A stretch of 64,000 bases of DNA from Microvelia longipes (GCA_018340805.1 JACMZG010001913.1:18187458-18251457), one strand, 5' to 3'; positions 22,482 through 34,966 are shown, counted from the first letter of the stretch. Program-made: numbers and translations. The notes: generated from the sequence alone by a model not told the origin.

Positions 22482-22745
22482 CTACGGTTTTTGATTGATC
22501 GTATAAGTTAAGTAGCAACGTGCTAGGTCAGTGCCCGGATGGGTGACTGCTGGAAATAAAAAAAAAAATATTTTTCTGTCTGAATACGAGCGAAACGAGC
22601 GTCTCTGTCCATATACGTGTTGTATTACTAACACGATGATTTTTATATTTAAAGGATGAGCGAAGCGAGTTCAGAGCAGTGAGGACGAGCGTAGCTTATT
22701 TGCTATGGAAAAACGTTTTGAGGTACCTCGTACTAGATTTTTGAT
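22482..22745 (+). mobile_element. S unit: 5S-rRNA-like SINE segment (best preserved)
   Basis: It starts CTACGGTTTTTGATTGATCG. The 5S-like core is box A AAGTTAAGTAGCAACG (22505-22520), intermediate element AGGTCA (22525-22530) and box C CGGATGGGTGACTGCTGG (22536-22553), in the order and approximate spacing of the internal control region of 5S rRNA genes. The tail carries GAGCGAAACGAGCG, GAGCGAAGCGAG and GACGAGCGTAGC, ending at GAGGTACCTCGTACTAGATT. It is not a 5S gene, since the 5' and 3' thirds of 5S are absent. No B body precedes this copy, so S may also move alone. Confidence 0.8.
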
Positions 22746-23006
22746 GTGTACGTCAAAATGACTCATAATAATCAATAATGGTTGATTATTTTATAGATGC
22801 GCATTCATTGTATATAGATGGAACATACAAAACAAATTCACTCTCTTTATCTAAACTACAACTTTAAAAATAATTTCAACATTCTCGAACATGTAAAACT
22901 TAAGTACATTTATACTTTGACATACATCTTGTTAAAATTTAATTTATGAAATTATACAAGAATTGTATGTGACAGCTTTCTACAAATTTAAATAAAGAGA
23001 TAATAC

Positions 23007-23182
23007 AGAGATAAATGCTTGTTGTCGCTAAATATTATAACATTAAATAAATAAAGCGACAGTCTATATCATAAAACTATGAATATAGTTTTACATTTGT
23101 GGATAGACTGTCGCTTTAATTATTAACATTATAAATTAATAATTAATGTTATAATATTTAGCGACAACAAGCATTTATCTCT
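23007..23182. repeat. Long hairpin (fold-back 4) with a nested second hairpin
   Basis: The left arm 23007-23047 (AGAGATAAATGCTTGTTGTC, GCTAAATATTATAACATTAA) is the exact complement of the arm ending at 23182. Inside it, AAAGCGACAGTCTAT and ATAGACTGTCGCTTT form another pair around an AAAACTATGAATATAGTTTT core. The words TTTGTGGATAGACTGTCGCTT recur at 23353-23375, so this and the next hairpin share a family. Confidence 0.88.
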
Positions 23183-23201
23183 TGTACTATAACAGTCGAA
23201 A

Positions 23202-23312
23202 GCCATTATCAGTGCCGTAGAGAAGCGAGAAAGGAAGTTTTCAACCTCTGTCTCAAATGATATAGTCTATATTTTTCTTCCTTTCTCGCTTCTCTACGGC
23301 ACTGATGATGGC
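23202..23312. repeat. Fold-back 5, arms of 37 bp
   Basis: The arms 23202-23238 (GCCATTATCAGTGCCGTAG, AGAAGCGAGAAAGGAAG) and 23276-23312 pair with one mismatch around a 37-bp loop. The 14-bp word AACAGTCGAAAGCC occurs directly repeated on both sides (23191-23204 and 23317-23330), which could be a target duplication or a remnant of a larger arm. The core CATCATCAGTGCCG...GAGAAGCGA recurs at 45.75 kb and, diverged, at 49.98 kb. Confidence 0.85.
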
Positions 23313-23385
23313 TGTTAACAGTCGAAAGCCGGCATGCAAATATTTATTTACATTTGTGGAGAGACTATCGCTTCATTTATTTAAT

Positions 23386-23817
23386 TACTACCTCCAAGGT
23401 TCAGGATACATAAATTATAACATTAATCATATAAAAACTTTAAGTAAGATTTAAACTTAATTATTATGCTATATACCCCATAAAAACCATGGTAAATATT
23501 AATACATTTTTTTCGACAAATATATTGTTTAAATCAATAAAATTCACAACTCGTTTGATTCATCAAACGAACACTTTCACTCATATCCAATAACAGTTAT
23601 CATAAAGAGAATTATTTGAAGCGCTATTAATTTTAATTTCCTAAATTAACGAAATTGCATGCAGTCAAATTTCGTCGCGTACATAAGGAACGTTACATTT
23701 TCTATATCCGTGAACCGAAGCGTTTATCTATTCTTTCAAATGACAAAATTTGATTAATCAATTAACCCTTGTTTTCTATGAGTGAATTTTATAGATACTA
23801 TCACTTAGAATAAAATA
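23386..23817. other. AT-rich DNA, no gene seen
   Basis: Nothing recognisable. Confidence 0.45.
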
Positions 23818-23905
23818 AAATCGGGCACGGGGTACCTCGAAACTTTTCCTCATCATATTAGATTCGCTACGTTCCTTTTCACTACTTCGGAGTAGTTTCG
23901 CTTGT
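23818..23905 (-). repeat. S-unit terminal fragment
   Basis: On the minus strand this holds the S tail: AGCGAAACTACTCC, GTAGCGAATC, TGAGGAAAAGTTTCGAGG and TACCCCGTGCCCGATTTTAT. The 5S-like part is absent. Confidence 0.8.
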
Positions 23906-24299
23906 TAAATTAAGTCACATCCTCTAGGAAAAATTGAATTTAAATAGATAAATTATTTGTAGACAGATAAAACTATTTAGAAATAGGCTTTAACAAGGAT
24001 GAATAGTAGGGTTTACAAATTACAATCCTTAGATTAAAACATGCAGGCTTAAAATATTTGACAGATTTAAGGCGCTCCAGTCTTCTTTTTAGCGATACCA
24101 ATGAGAACAAAAACAGTTTTCGTATAATTTTATAATCAACTTCATACAACATATGATTTAAATTTTGTTTTGATTTAAAGTGTTTTAGAATAAATAAAAA
24201 AAAACCTCTTTCCTAAAAGTAAAAAAATAAATAAATAAAAAAAACTTGCATACTTACATTCATACATACATACATACATTCATATTTTTTTTTTATTTT
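23906..24299. other. AT-rich DNA, simple repeats next to the LINE 3' end
   Basis: The stretch contains (AAAT)n at 24224-24243 and (CATA)n at 24254-24282. These may be the 3' tail region of the adjoining minus-strand LINE. Confidence 0.45.
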
Positions 24300-26150
24300 T
24301 AAGTTAATTTAATTAAATGTTCTTCACATTTATAATCAAATACATATACATATTAATATGGATATAATACATAATAAATCGCTGTCAAGTGAGTAAATTA
24401 GGCCCTATTGAGGTACTGATCTAAAGATATTGGGTTATTTGTTTTTTAAAGCAATACAGAGATGAAATTTGTTGTAAAGTATTTGGTAGCTCATTGTAGT
24501 ACGTTGGTCCCAGGTAAATTGCATGTTTCTGTTTTTTGTTTGTTTTACATTGTGGAGTTTGTACGTAGTTTGTGTGTTGTGATCTAGTGTCGTGTGTATG
24601 TTGTAGTTTATCTTTGTTATCTTGTAAATAGTATTTATTAGTACAGATTTTTTAAATAATTGCTCAACAGGTAGCACTTTAAAACTATTAAATATGTCTT
24701 TAGATGGGAATCTTTTTGGCTTTTTGAGCGCTATTTTAAGAGTGGCTTTCTGCGCTGTTTCAACCGTTTTTAATAGAGTGTTTGATGCACTTCCCCAAGC
24801 TAGAATGCAGTAATTTATCACTGACTCAGTGAGTGCGTGATACATAGCTTTTAGTATCGGTTTACTTGCGAAGTCCCTTACTTTAATAAATGCGTACATG
24901 GTTTTGCGTATTCTTTTTACTACTTCGTTGATATGTTCTTTCCAGTTTAAGTTGTTGTCTATGATGATTCCTAATATTTAATTTTTGTAACTCGTTCTAT
25001 GTCAGTGCAAGTACAGTCAGTGTTTAAGTATGTGTTAGTGTTTTGTGAGTGTGAACATGGTGGGTGTTGAAGTTTTAGTTTTAAGTGTGTTGGTGGTTGA
25101 CCACGCTTATCTAAAGAAAAACACATGTACTTAGTTTTGCTAAGGTTCATCGTGAGGATATTATCTGCAAACCAAGATTTTACTTGAGCAACACCCTGTG
25201 TAGCTTTCGTAAAAACCTGGTTCCAGTTAAAGCCCCTGACATATAAAAGTGTGTCATCTACAAAGGAAATGACTTCCATGTAAGCATTGTTTAAGTACAG
25301 TAAGTTGTTTATATAAATTAAAAAAAGCCATGGTGAAATTACCGTGCCCTGTTGGGTTCCAAACTTAAGTTTTTCGGGCGAACTTAACTTGTTTTCTAGT
25401 TTAGTTGTTGTTGCCTATTTTCTAAATAGCTTTTAAACATTTTTAGGCACGTATCTCGGATACCTATGGAGTACAAAACATTTAGCAGCTTTTCATGCGA
25501 TAAGGTGTCAAAGGCCTTTTTAACATCGATAAAAACTGCTAAAGATTTTACACCTCTGTCCAAGTCGTTTATAATTAACTCTGTTAATTTGTATACCGCG
25601 TCCGCTGTACTTTTTTGTTTCATATAACCAAATTGGTTATTTGAAATTATTTTATTTTTTTTCTAAGTGCTCCAATAATCTGTATTTAATACATTTTTCA
25701 AGAATTTTGGAAATATTAGACAAGAGTGAAATAGGGCGATAATTAGAGGGATCTGATTTATCCCCTTGTTTATACAAGGGGATAACTACTGCTCGCTTCA
25801 GTACTTCAGGAAATACTCCCTGGTTAAAACATAGATTGCTGATGTAAGTCATTGGCTTAACTATGTTTTCTATCGCCTGTTTAAGAAATTGAGCTTTAAT
25901 ACTGTCTATTCCGGGCGCAGTGTCGGAGTTAAGACTATTGATATGATTTTTCATTTCTTTCTCAGTTATTGGTGTAAATGTATTAAGTGTAGATTTTATA
26001 GGTCTCTGTTGTAGTCTGTTTTGGTCGGAAGATGTTTTATTTTTTGATGTTATGATATTTGCTAGGTTAGATCCTACATTAGCAAAGTAAGAATTTAATT
26101 GGTTTGCTATGTCACTCGTCTCAGTGTATGTGTTGCCACAGCTTTAAAAT
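24300..26150 (-). pseudogene. Broken jockey/CR1-like non-LTR retrotransposon, RT domain to C-terminus
   Basis: On the minus strand the order is NQLNSYFANVGSNLA (about 26115), NSDTAPGIDSIKAQFLKQAI, AVVIPLYKQGDKSDPSNYRP and ISLLSNISKILEK (fingers), FIDVKKAFDTLSHEKLL (motif A, Asp near 25526), KFGTQQGTVISPWLF (motif B, about 25330-25370) and ISFVDDTLLY (motif C, Asp pair at 25253-25258). Thumb and C-terminal segments follow, with LNWKEHINEV and VINYCILAWGSAS. At least three frameshifts break it, near 25650, 25398 and 24975. The endonuclease region is missing (5' truncation), and no RNase H or zinc-knuckle end is seen, so it is a different family from the 3.75 and 13.82 kb copies. The catalytic residues remain readable but the gene cannot make a full protein. 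Confidence 0.92.
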
Positions 26151-26942
26151 GTTTAGATTTAATAGATATGAGACCTAGTTCCAGTCGCAACAAAAAAATT
26201 TAAATTGAAAAACGAAATTTAGGATAAAATATTGTTATTAATATGGTTAGAATTAACATTAGTTTTTTTAAAGAATAAATCAACCTGAGACGTATAAAAG
26301 TTCCTCAACTTATTTTTTATAATAAATACATTATTCCAGTTTTAATTGCCATAAATGACTTGTAACATCCTCCAAGCATATGTAATTAATAAATAAAATT
26401 ATTATTATTAATGTTCAAAGCGAACTGCAAAAGTCTTAAATTATGTATTACTAAATTAATATTTAAAAATTAGAGAAATTATGAACAATTAACAAATCCT
26501 AAGTAAAAACATATTATCTGTCGCCTTCTAAAATATAGGAATCAGTTTTAAGTAGATGTTATTAATACAATTTTGAAGATAAGGAAAAGTGAACAAAAGG
26601 TAACTCCTAAGGTTAAAAAATAACTTTTTCCAAAATATTTTTTTTTAGAATTAACTAGAGCGTGTTTTAAGATTTCTCATCAAGTACAAAAAAAAGTTCT
26701 TAAATTTTTTCATGCTTCAAGAAACTCATTTTTCTTTTTAAAATAAGCCACAGATCTGAAGCTGGAAAATCAACACATCAAAAGTCGTCGGGCTTTTACA
26801 TTTTATAAGTGGTTCAAAAAAAAAATAGGCACTCACTTTTAATAATCTTTCATGGGACAAAAGGTTTTTCGATATGTTGAAATAAATAAAAGAATAATAT
26901 TTCGTTTCTTTTAGCAACGGATTTTAATAAATAAATTTCTAC

Positions 26943-26946
<4 letters not shown>
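26151..26946. other. AT-rich DNA, no gene seen
   Basis: Nothing recognisable. Confidence 0.45.
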
Positions 26947-26999
<53 letters not shown>

Positions 27000-27015
27000 T
27001 ATATAATATATATAT

Positions 27016-27091
<76 letters not shown>

Positions 27092-27134
27092 TATAATAAT
27101 ATATATATTAATATTATAATATATATATTAATAA
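26947..27134. repeat. (AT)n microsatellite
   Basis: About 190 bp of AT dinucleotides with phase breaks, passing into a short (AAT)n. Confidence 0.95.
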
Positions 27135-27954
27135 TAATAAATTAGCTAGGTCTTGTAATTAACTATAGGTTTTGTACAAGAACATTTCGAATCATCAAAT
27201 ATTAAAAAAATATTTAAAAAAACAAAATTTTAAAAATAATCATTTATTTAAAAATGTCCTTATTAGAAACAGAAGAAGATTACAGATATAATAATTTTAG
27301 TATAGTATATTAATTTTGTTTACTATGAGTTACTCTGTGAAGCACTAATTTAATGTCATGTACTGTAGCAGTAAAATTTACTCCCTGAAGGCGAATTATT
27401 TCAAAAAAACACAATATTTTACCCTCTTACAAAGGGTATTAGGTAAGGAAACAGTAAAAAAAATCAAATACTTTTCTAAATTCAAACTACTAAAGTAAAT
27501 CATTTGATAGAACTGAATTTAGTCAAACATGAATAGATGACAAACTAGAATTGTTTAACAAAATAGCAAGCAAATATAGACGTAAAATTATGTATTTTAT
27601 CATCAGATAAAATACGTATTTAAAAACAAGGGTAATTTATATAAGTATTTAAACAAAAAGAAATTAATATGTATTTGAAGAGTAACGCTGAGAACAGACT
27701 TATATTTTTCGCTTGAATTAATCATCAAACTTGAAAATGGGTTAATTTTGTTGAAATTTCTCTATTAACATTAGCCATAGATTGTTAATATTTCAGACTT
27801 GTTGAAGTTAAATGTTTTATTGCGCGTTTATTTAAACTTATAAATTTCTTAGAAAAATTTTCTCATAATGATGAATAAATAGAGAGGAAATATTTTTGTT
27901 GAGTATAATTTATAAGAACAGTAAGAAGATGAGAAAGTCTGTAACACTGTTTCA
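27135..27954. other. AT-rich DNA, no gene seen
   Basis: Nothing recognisable. Confidence 0.45.
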
Positions 27955-28569
27955 AAAACGGGTGTGGGGTACCTAGGACTTTCTCATCACCTATCTGGAT
28001 TTACTTTGCTCGTCCTCATAAAAAGAAAATTACTTTATTTATATTGATTTATATATATCTTCGAACCCGAAATACTCAATTCCGTTCTATTCCCGGTGGT
28101 CACCGAACTAGGTCCGCCACGCTCTACGCTTTCTAAAATTAGTGACATAACAAACACTTCGGAATAAAAATAACAGAAACTTCGGATAAAAATTTATTAA
28201 ACAAAGTAATAATCTGAGATGAAATGCGTGGTAAATTTCAATCTGATTAAAACATTTTTTCGCGTTATATAATTATTTGAAATATTAGCTGAGACACAAT
28301 TGCGGATAGTGACGTTATAAACAATTATTTTCCGAATAGCACAACTACAGCTATAGACTAATTTTTGTACAAAGTTTCAACTCTCTAGCATAAATACACT
28401 GGGAGCTACGATGATAACACACACACACACAGAGAGACTACACAGATTGAGAAAACTACTTAGGACACTTAAAACGAAAAAAAGGATAATTCCGGTGTCA
28501 TTCCAGTTCCGGATGCATTTGCTAACGCAATACTTTTCCTATATACCTACGGTTTAAATGAGGAAAGAT
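27955..28569 (-). mobile_element. BS composite element, copy 6 (degenerate 5S-like part)
   Basis: Minus-strand order is the terminal hairpin (28569), B body (ATCGTAGCTCCCAGTGTATT, GTTGAAACTTTGTAC, TGTAGTTGTGCTATTCGG) and a 5S-like remnant at 28089-28122 (GCGTGGCGGACCTAGTTC, GGTGACCACCGGGAA). The S tail follows, with GAGGACGAGCAAAG and TAGGTACCCCACACCCG. The GT zone is (CACA)n at 28418-28430. Confidence 0.78.
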
Positions 28570-29171
28570 AAAAAGTATAATGTCATTTGTATCCTAATAA
28601 TAACTATCACACTGTTTAATCTATGCTTCGTCACTATAATATTCATTTATGGAGTTAAATATAAATAAAACAGTAAAAAAAAGAGAGAAAAGTAATGAAG
28701 ATTAAATAAATAAAGATTAAATTAATTAAAGATTAAAGTCAGAGGTACCACAAAACCTTATTTTAGATTTTACTTTTACGTGGGAACTGAAAATAAAGCA
28801 CAATAGTGCTCTAAATTTTTTCAGATTGAAACCCATGGACAAGTAATTTAAAATTAATATTCCTTTTAAATGCAAGATCTTGTAGAACTGGCCTAATATT
28901 TAAATTTTTCTCTCAGGAATTATTAAATACTAATTGAAATATAAAAGTTCATAGCAGGGCTATTTTACAACCACTTATAATATTAGGGTTGTTATAGTTA
29001 TGATTGCTTTTCTAGCTCATCAAATTCATATTTTACCCAAATTTATAATTACTAAATTTTTTCCTCACTCCAAGCAGGGAACGCGAAAGTGAGAGAAAAG
29101 ATTGATTAACAATTTGTGGCAAGAACAAAAGAAACATATTGGCTGTATCTAAAGGTATAGCCCAAAGAGTC
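28570..29171. other. AT-rich DNA, no gene seen
   Basis: Nothing recognisable. Confidence 0.45.
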
Positions 29172-29526
29172 CTATTCTTCACAGCAAAGCGCAATACACA
29201 ATACTTTTTTTATTCTTCACAGCGAAGTGCAATACACAATACTTTTTTTATTCTTCACAGCGAAGTGCAATACATTTTTTTTTTTTCACAGCGAAGTGCA
29301 ATACACAAAATTTTTTTTTATTCTTCACTTCAAAGTGCATACACAATACTTTTTTTATTCTTCACAGCGAAGTGCAATACACAAATTTTTTTTTTATTCT
29401 TCACTTCGAAGTGCAATACACAATATTTTTTTATTCTTCACAGCAAAGTGCAATACACAATACTTTTTTTTATTCTTCACAGCAAAGCGTGAACAATAAA
29501 AAAAGTAAAATACACAATACTTTTTT
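29172..29526 (+). repeat. Minisatellite, about 38-bp unit, 9-10 copies
   Basis: The unit is TTCACAGCGAAGTGCAATAC then ACAATACTTTTTTTATTC, with alternating variants (GCGAAG, GCAAAG, TCGAAG) and variable T-tract length. Frames of 76-117 codons run through it in three registers and have the same Phe/Ser/Thr/Gln pattern, which is a repeat artefact and not a gene. Confidence 0.92.
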
Positions 29527-29586
29527 TCATACTGTTTTTAAATATTTTTACACTTTCCCTAAAGAAATAAAACTTTTTATCTCTTG

Positions 29587-29780
29587 CAGAAAAAATAGTT
29601 AAAGTGCAAACCAGTTAACACTTCATCCATTCAAAGTCTATTGACTTTGCACATAGAATAATTTATTTGTATATTTAGTTAAACAGCAATAAATGCAGAA
29701 AAATAGTTAAACAGAAAATTAGTTAACACTAAATTTCTTCAATGTCTATAGACTTTCCGCATAGAATAATTTAATTTAAC
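29587..29780 (+). repeat. Diverged tandem duplication of about 105 bp
   Basis: Two adjacent copies share AAAAATAGTTAAA, CAGTTAACACT / TAGTTAACACT, CTATTGACTTTGC / CTATAGACTTTCC and CATAGAATAATTTA. Confidence 0.8.
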
Positions 29781-31371
29781 TTCTAAAAGGTAAATACTGT
29801 AAAGCTAAAATAAATTCCCTTCCCGCAAGTTGATTTATTCTATTACAATAATTTCAAATAGTAATTTAATTAAAATAAAATATAGAAATACAAAGAATTT
29901 ATAATTTTATGAATTTTAACATTTAATGAAGATAATATCAGTAACAAAATTTTAATACTACAATATCGATAGCAAATGCATTTTGAAAATTAACTTTAAA
30001 TTAAGACTAATTTTAAATTGAAATTAAGATTGCATAATTTTATTAATTAATAAATTTTAATTATTCATTGTAATAAAAGCAATGTTTAATATAAATTTTA
30101 ATTTTTTTGATTTTGTATTTCACATAATTTATTTTTTTAAACATCCAATTAACCAGACATAATTCAGTAGCACTCATAGTAAGATATTAAAAATAATGTA
30201 AAAACGAAGTCCTATATTTTCAAAAAAAGATTCTCATCTGGTCAGACCAAGTACAGGGTCACATATACAATAAGAAAATCAATAACTAACTTATTTACCT
30301 AAAATTTACCTATATACTTTAGATAAACAGATAAGCAATATACGTTTGATAAGCATTTATTATATACTTTTCCTAACAGTAGTAAATTTGAAAACTATAT
30401 TATCGACGACTTAGCAATTTAAATTGGTTAGTATTTATACTGTTTCCAAAATTATATAATGTTTATTGGATTTTGATTTTAAATCAACATATTCTAGTTT
30501 GAAACTTGTCAATTTATTTATCAACATAAATCATACAAGGAACAATAAAGAATTAAAATTAGGTATATACAGAAAAAATACATAGAACATGTCAAATAAT
30601 AACTTTATACCTCAAACAATAAAGGTAAAACAATTATAAGAATATAATCTAGTTTCAAAAGCAGTCAATCCATTCTGTGCTTCAATTTAAAATTCAAATT
30701 TCAAGAAGTTATACTTACCCAACCAATACTAAACCAATACTTACTACATGTATTGGCGAAATACATCCAATCTAAAACAAAGTTAGTTAGAATAGCTCCT
30801 TATGTATTCGTACATACAGCCAAAATTTAATAGACAGCTATACTAAAGTCTTAAAGTTGTCAGCTCTGACTAATTTGCGTCTACATGCACGAATAAGTTT
30901 TTGCTTCAGGTGGTTGTTTTGGTATAGGATTTCACACACAGCAAATCCTTTATTATACCAATATTAACAATAACTATTATAATGCTTAACAATTTACTTA
31001 ATTATCTCCAATAGAAATGGGAAAACATTGTAACTGCATCAAACTTTATTTATAATTAAATGTTCACGTTTCGAACATTATGGATACTTAAATTTGAAAA
31101 AAGTTCGTCTTCGTGTATTTGTAGATATGTTTTGTTTGTAGTTTAAAGTAAATAAAATTCTGTTTTCTTATTATTCTTAATTGATAGTAAGGTCAATTAG
31201 TGGAATAATTCTGTGTGGCTAGTTCAATTCTAATTCATAAAACTTTACTTGTTTTAATATTTGTGGCTGTCTATACAAGTAGATAAGCGGGACGCGCAAA
31301 GGCTGGTGTTTACTTTGCGTTTTATAATTAAAAATATGGAAGCTTAGATTTAAATTGGGAAGCTGGTTCTT
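29781..31371. other. AT-rich DNA, no gene seen
   Basis: No gene, RNA or clear repeat is visible in these 1.6 kb. Confidence 0.5.
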
Positions 31372-31440
31372 AGCGAATTTTCTTTGGAAAAATCCGCTAA
31401 ACACAAATCCGTTTCAGAGGTCTACAATGACGAATAAGTT
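31372..31440 (+). repeat. Fragment of the palindrome family (L segment)
   Basis: TTAGCGAATTTTCTTTGG, then AAATCCGTTTCAGAGGTC and TTTCGCAAAACTT match 42003-42125 with a deletion of the GGCGTCATGGTGG part. Confidence 0.75.
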
Positions 31441-34400
31441 TCGCAAAACTTATGATGATCGTGATATCAAAAGCTGGCTCTGGTTTTAAATAAAGGTTTT
31501 GTGGGGATATTTTGGTGATGTCACTGGTGAGCTGTATTTACTCTATTTCTCAGTTTTTTGTAATAATATGATATTGTTTATGTTATACCACGACACTGAC
31601 TCTTATATACAAGTTGTAGTAAAGCCTAGTATGCCTGGAATTCATAATAAAATAATAAAAAGGTCGCTTCCGTTAGATTATTAATGAAATTATAGAAGCC
31701 AAGAAAGTTACTCTTACGAAAAAGATTAAAAATTTGCAAAGAAAATTGTTTAAAACTTGTAAAAGAAGTGAGATTTTTAATTAATAAGAAGAAAAAGGGA
31801 ATAATTCCAGAGAAAAGAATTTCTGACTTTCTTCTTTTTTCTTGTAATTAAGGTTCTCGCGCTTAATATTTTTCGAGTCAACATCTTGGGGAGTGGTACA
31901 CCCTGAAAACTAGTGGAAAAGCTAATTTTATTCATGTTCTTTTTATAAAAGTTTTAATCTATGTGCAAAAGACTGTTTATAGTCTTTTAATTTCATTTAG
32001 AAATTAAGGTTAAACACCGATAACAAAGTGTTGTTTTCGCTTAATATACTGAAACATTAACTAACAGAGGCCAGCTATCTTCAGGGTCAATCGAACACAA
32101 ACTTGCTAACAAATTCAAACTTCAGTACGATCCAAAACAAAATAATTTTAGATGAGAATATGCACCAACAGAAGCAAAAAAGGGTATATTCAGGAGCAGC
32201 ATGACACAACCTAAGAGAAAACGACAGTCAATAGGGACAAACAATAAAAAGTGTAGTAATCTACCATATTGTAGATCTACAGGAACCAACCACATTACAG
32301 CACTAACAGGGAACGAACATCAAAAGGGGCATACATCGACAGCGGACAATCAACAGATAACCATATTTATTTGTAAATAACAAGTATAACAACAGGAATA
32401 ACAGGTATGCAGGAAATTCGAACATCAAAGGTCATCATAATAACGGCAAAATGCAACCATGTTAAAATAATAACAGCATAATAACAACGCGAAGCTCGAT
32501 GGATTTTAAAAATAAAATTTAAGAGTAACAAAAAATACTAAAAGATAAATAAATAATTTATTTATTTAAATGTTTGAATTAAACGAATAAGCAACCATTA
32601 TCTATTTAGTGGAAACGTTTAAACAATATTAAATACATAAGTTCAATCTACTTTAACTTTTGGTTTTATTTTATAAATTTCACCTTTATTTTTTTTGGCT
32701 TTCTCTTAATGTAGAATTAGCTTGAACATAGCTTAATTTTATCTTTATTATTAGCTTATTTAGTATTTTCTTAGTTACCTAAATTTAAATCATCATTTTA
32801 TGAATATAAGTCACATTATAAAATACCGATACATACATACATGATAACCTTAGGAAAAAAGATGGGGCAAGCCATTGTATTGAAAAGTATTGGATACATC
32901 CAGTATCTACAAAAGAAAAAGGAATAGATGTCAAGAAAACTAAGCACAGAAAGAAGAACAATAAATTGTCGTCTCTTTCAACAACAAACTTGGAATTTTA
33001 TACTCAAGAGTGCGCGCTGACATATTGCATTAAAACCAAATTTTCTTTGGTATTTCTTTTTTTAAAAAAAATGTGTAAACTAACTATTTTAATTTTTTTC
33101 AATCAATATACAAAATGGATTTAAAATATAAAAAGAGCCAAAGTGAATTTTCGTAGGCGTTGCATAAAATTGATATCTGATAAAGAATCGATTATTATTA
33201 TAGAACAATCTGGTATGGGAATACCGGATCCTATAACAGTGAAACAAAGTTATAGGCTGTCGTTGCGGGACAAGTTATTTATTTAAAAAAAACTTCGTTG
33301 AATATGATAATTCTTTAATAATTATTAATTTAAATAATAATGTATTTGTAATTAAAATATTAATAATTTTTAATATTTCAAATTGATATTGGTTATACCC
33401 TTAATTAAGTCTTAATTAGGAGATTGTATCCATTAGGGTTAAATAAAACAGGGATTTTAGCGTAACTTTTCGACCAATCTGGTCATAATCATGTAAGTAC
33501 TAATAATAATCAGAATATTCGTTCCGAGGAAGAAATTTGTCAAATACAATACCTAAAAAATACTGAGAAAAAGTGAGAAGTAATAATATGAAATGTAGAA
33601 TTTTCTAAAAAAATAAGTCATAAGTAATGCATATGAAGGAGAAAATAAATTAAAAGGAAAGAGAATTACTATAATAAGATGACTGACTAATTGTCAGTCA
33701 TAACAATATAACACTATAGTGTAAAACTAATCATAATTTTTTAACCTTTTAATAATATAACAATAAAATAACCTATATTGCTGAGTCATCAACAATTTAG
33801 AAACAATTTGTTTAAAACCAAAATCTTTACAGATCGAGTTTAAATTTGAAACAAATGTATATGTAATTTGACAAAAATTACATGTACGTTTGTAATTTTA
33901 AAATGTGTATGTATGTGTAAATTTGATCACATATGTATGTGGTCAATAAACCCACGATATTTTAATATGATATGGGTCGCCATTCTTAGGAAGTAGATTT
34001 TTATCTTGGTAGTTTCTGAATAAGTCAGGAAGGTTTAGTAGTTTTAGCTACTACTAGCTCGAGCGCACTTTGAATTTGTTTCTTACTTAGTGGTTCTCAG
34101 TTCTACTCTAATCGTACTAACAAATCCTACGATAGATCCACGACCCATCTAGTACGTAAACTAGTTAAAAGCGTAATATTAATTACGGGCCCTCTCTGAC
34201 CAACTACTAATACGAAGGGATAATCGTAGTTATAATCATTGTAATCATAATTATGCCTATATAATATAAAATAAAATAATATAATAATAATAATAATAAA
34301 TAAAATATGATAAATCATAAAATAATAATCATCATCATAATCATAATTGATAATCGTAATCATTCATAATCATTGTAACCCAGTATAATTGACAGACTTA

Positions 34401-34881
34401 CAAAAAAAAGGATGTAGGGAAGAAACGCCAGGCTATTATTTTGTAAAAAAACATTCAGTAAAATTAATCAAGGGCACTAAATAACACCTTGAATTTTATA
34501 GAATACTTTTGACGAATTAAATTGGGCCCTTATAAGACAAGAATTACAACTCTGTTTTAAGGAACTTAAATGGTTCGATTTACTTAGACTTCAGATTAAT
34601 TTAATAAGCTTCGATGCTTGATATTTACGCTATTCATCTGGAATTTACGTTAACGCTGTGATTATTGAATGTCGAGTAAACAAGTATACGTTGAGCGAAC
34701 TAAGTCAGCTTAACATAGTAAATGCAATTTAGAATAAACATAAGTTTATAATGTCATAAATTTGTAAAACTTTAATTTTTGGACAACCTTTCGTTTTTAA
34801 TAAAGGCTATTGACGTCATAAAAGATATTGGCGTCTCCTTATCTCTGTATCTATTCTGTTTAATTTTTTTAATTTAGCTAT

Positions 34882-34883
<2 letters not shown>
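31441..34883. other. AT-rich DNA, no gene seen
   Basis: About 3.4 kb without recognisable genes. The stretch 34230-34380 is low-complexity AATAATCAT-type sequence, which explains a 78-codon frame there. Nothing else is assigned. Confidence 0.5.
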
Positions 34884-34963
<80 letters not shown>

Positions 34964-34966
34964 CAA
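34884..34966. repeat. (AT)n microsatellite
   Basis: AT dinucleotide tract with one phase break. Confidence 0.95.

Noticed and set aside
22482..22745. A 5S rRNA gene
   Set aside because: Only the internal control region resembles 5S; the remaining stems are missing and the surrounding sequence is the S element.
29139..29602. Open frames of 76-117 codons in three registers with repeated FFILHSEVQYT-type peptides
   Set aside because: They are translations of a 38-bp minisatellite; all registers are open because the unit lacks stops, and there is no gene context.
31499..31684. A 61-codon open frame with a protein-like composition
   Set aside because: It lacks an ATG at the start of the frame in good context and has no motif. 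Chance is the simpler explanation.
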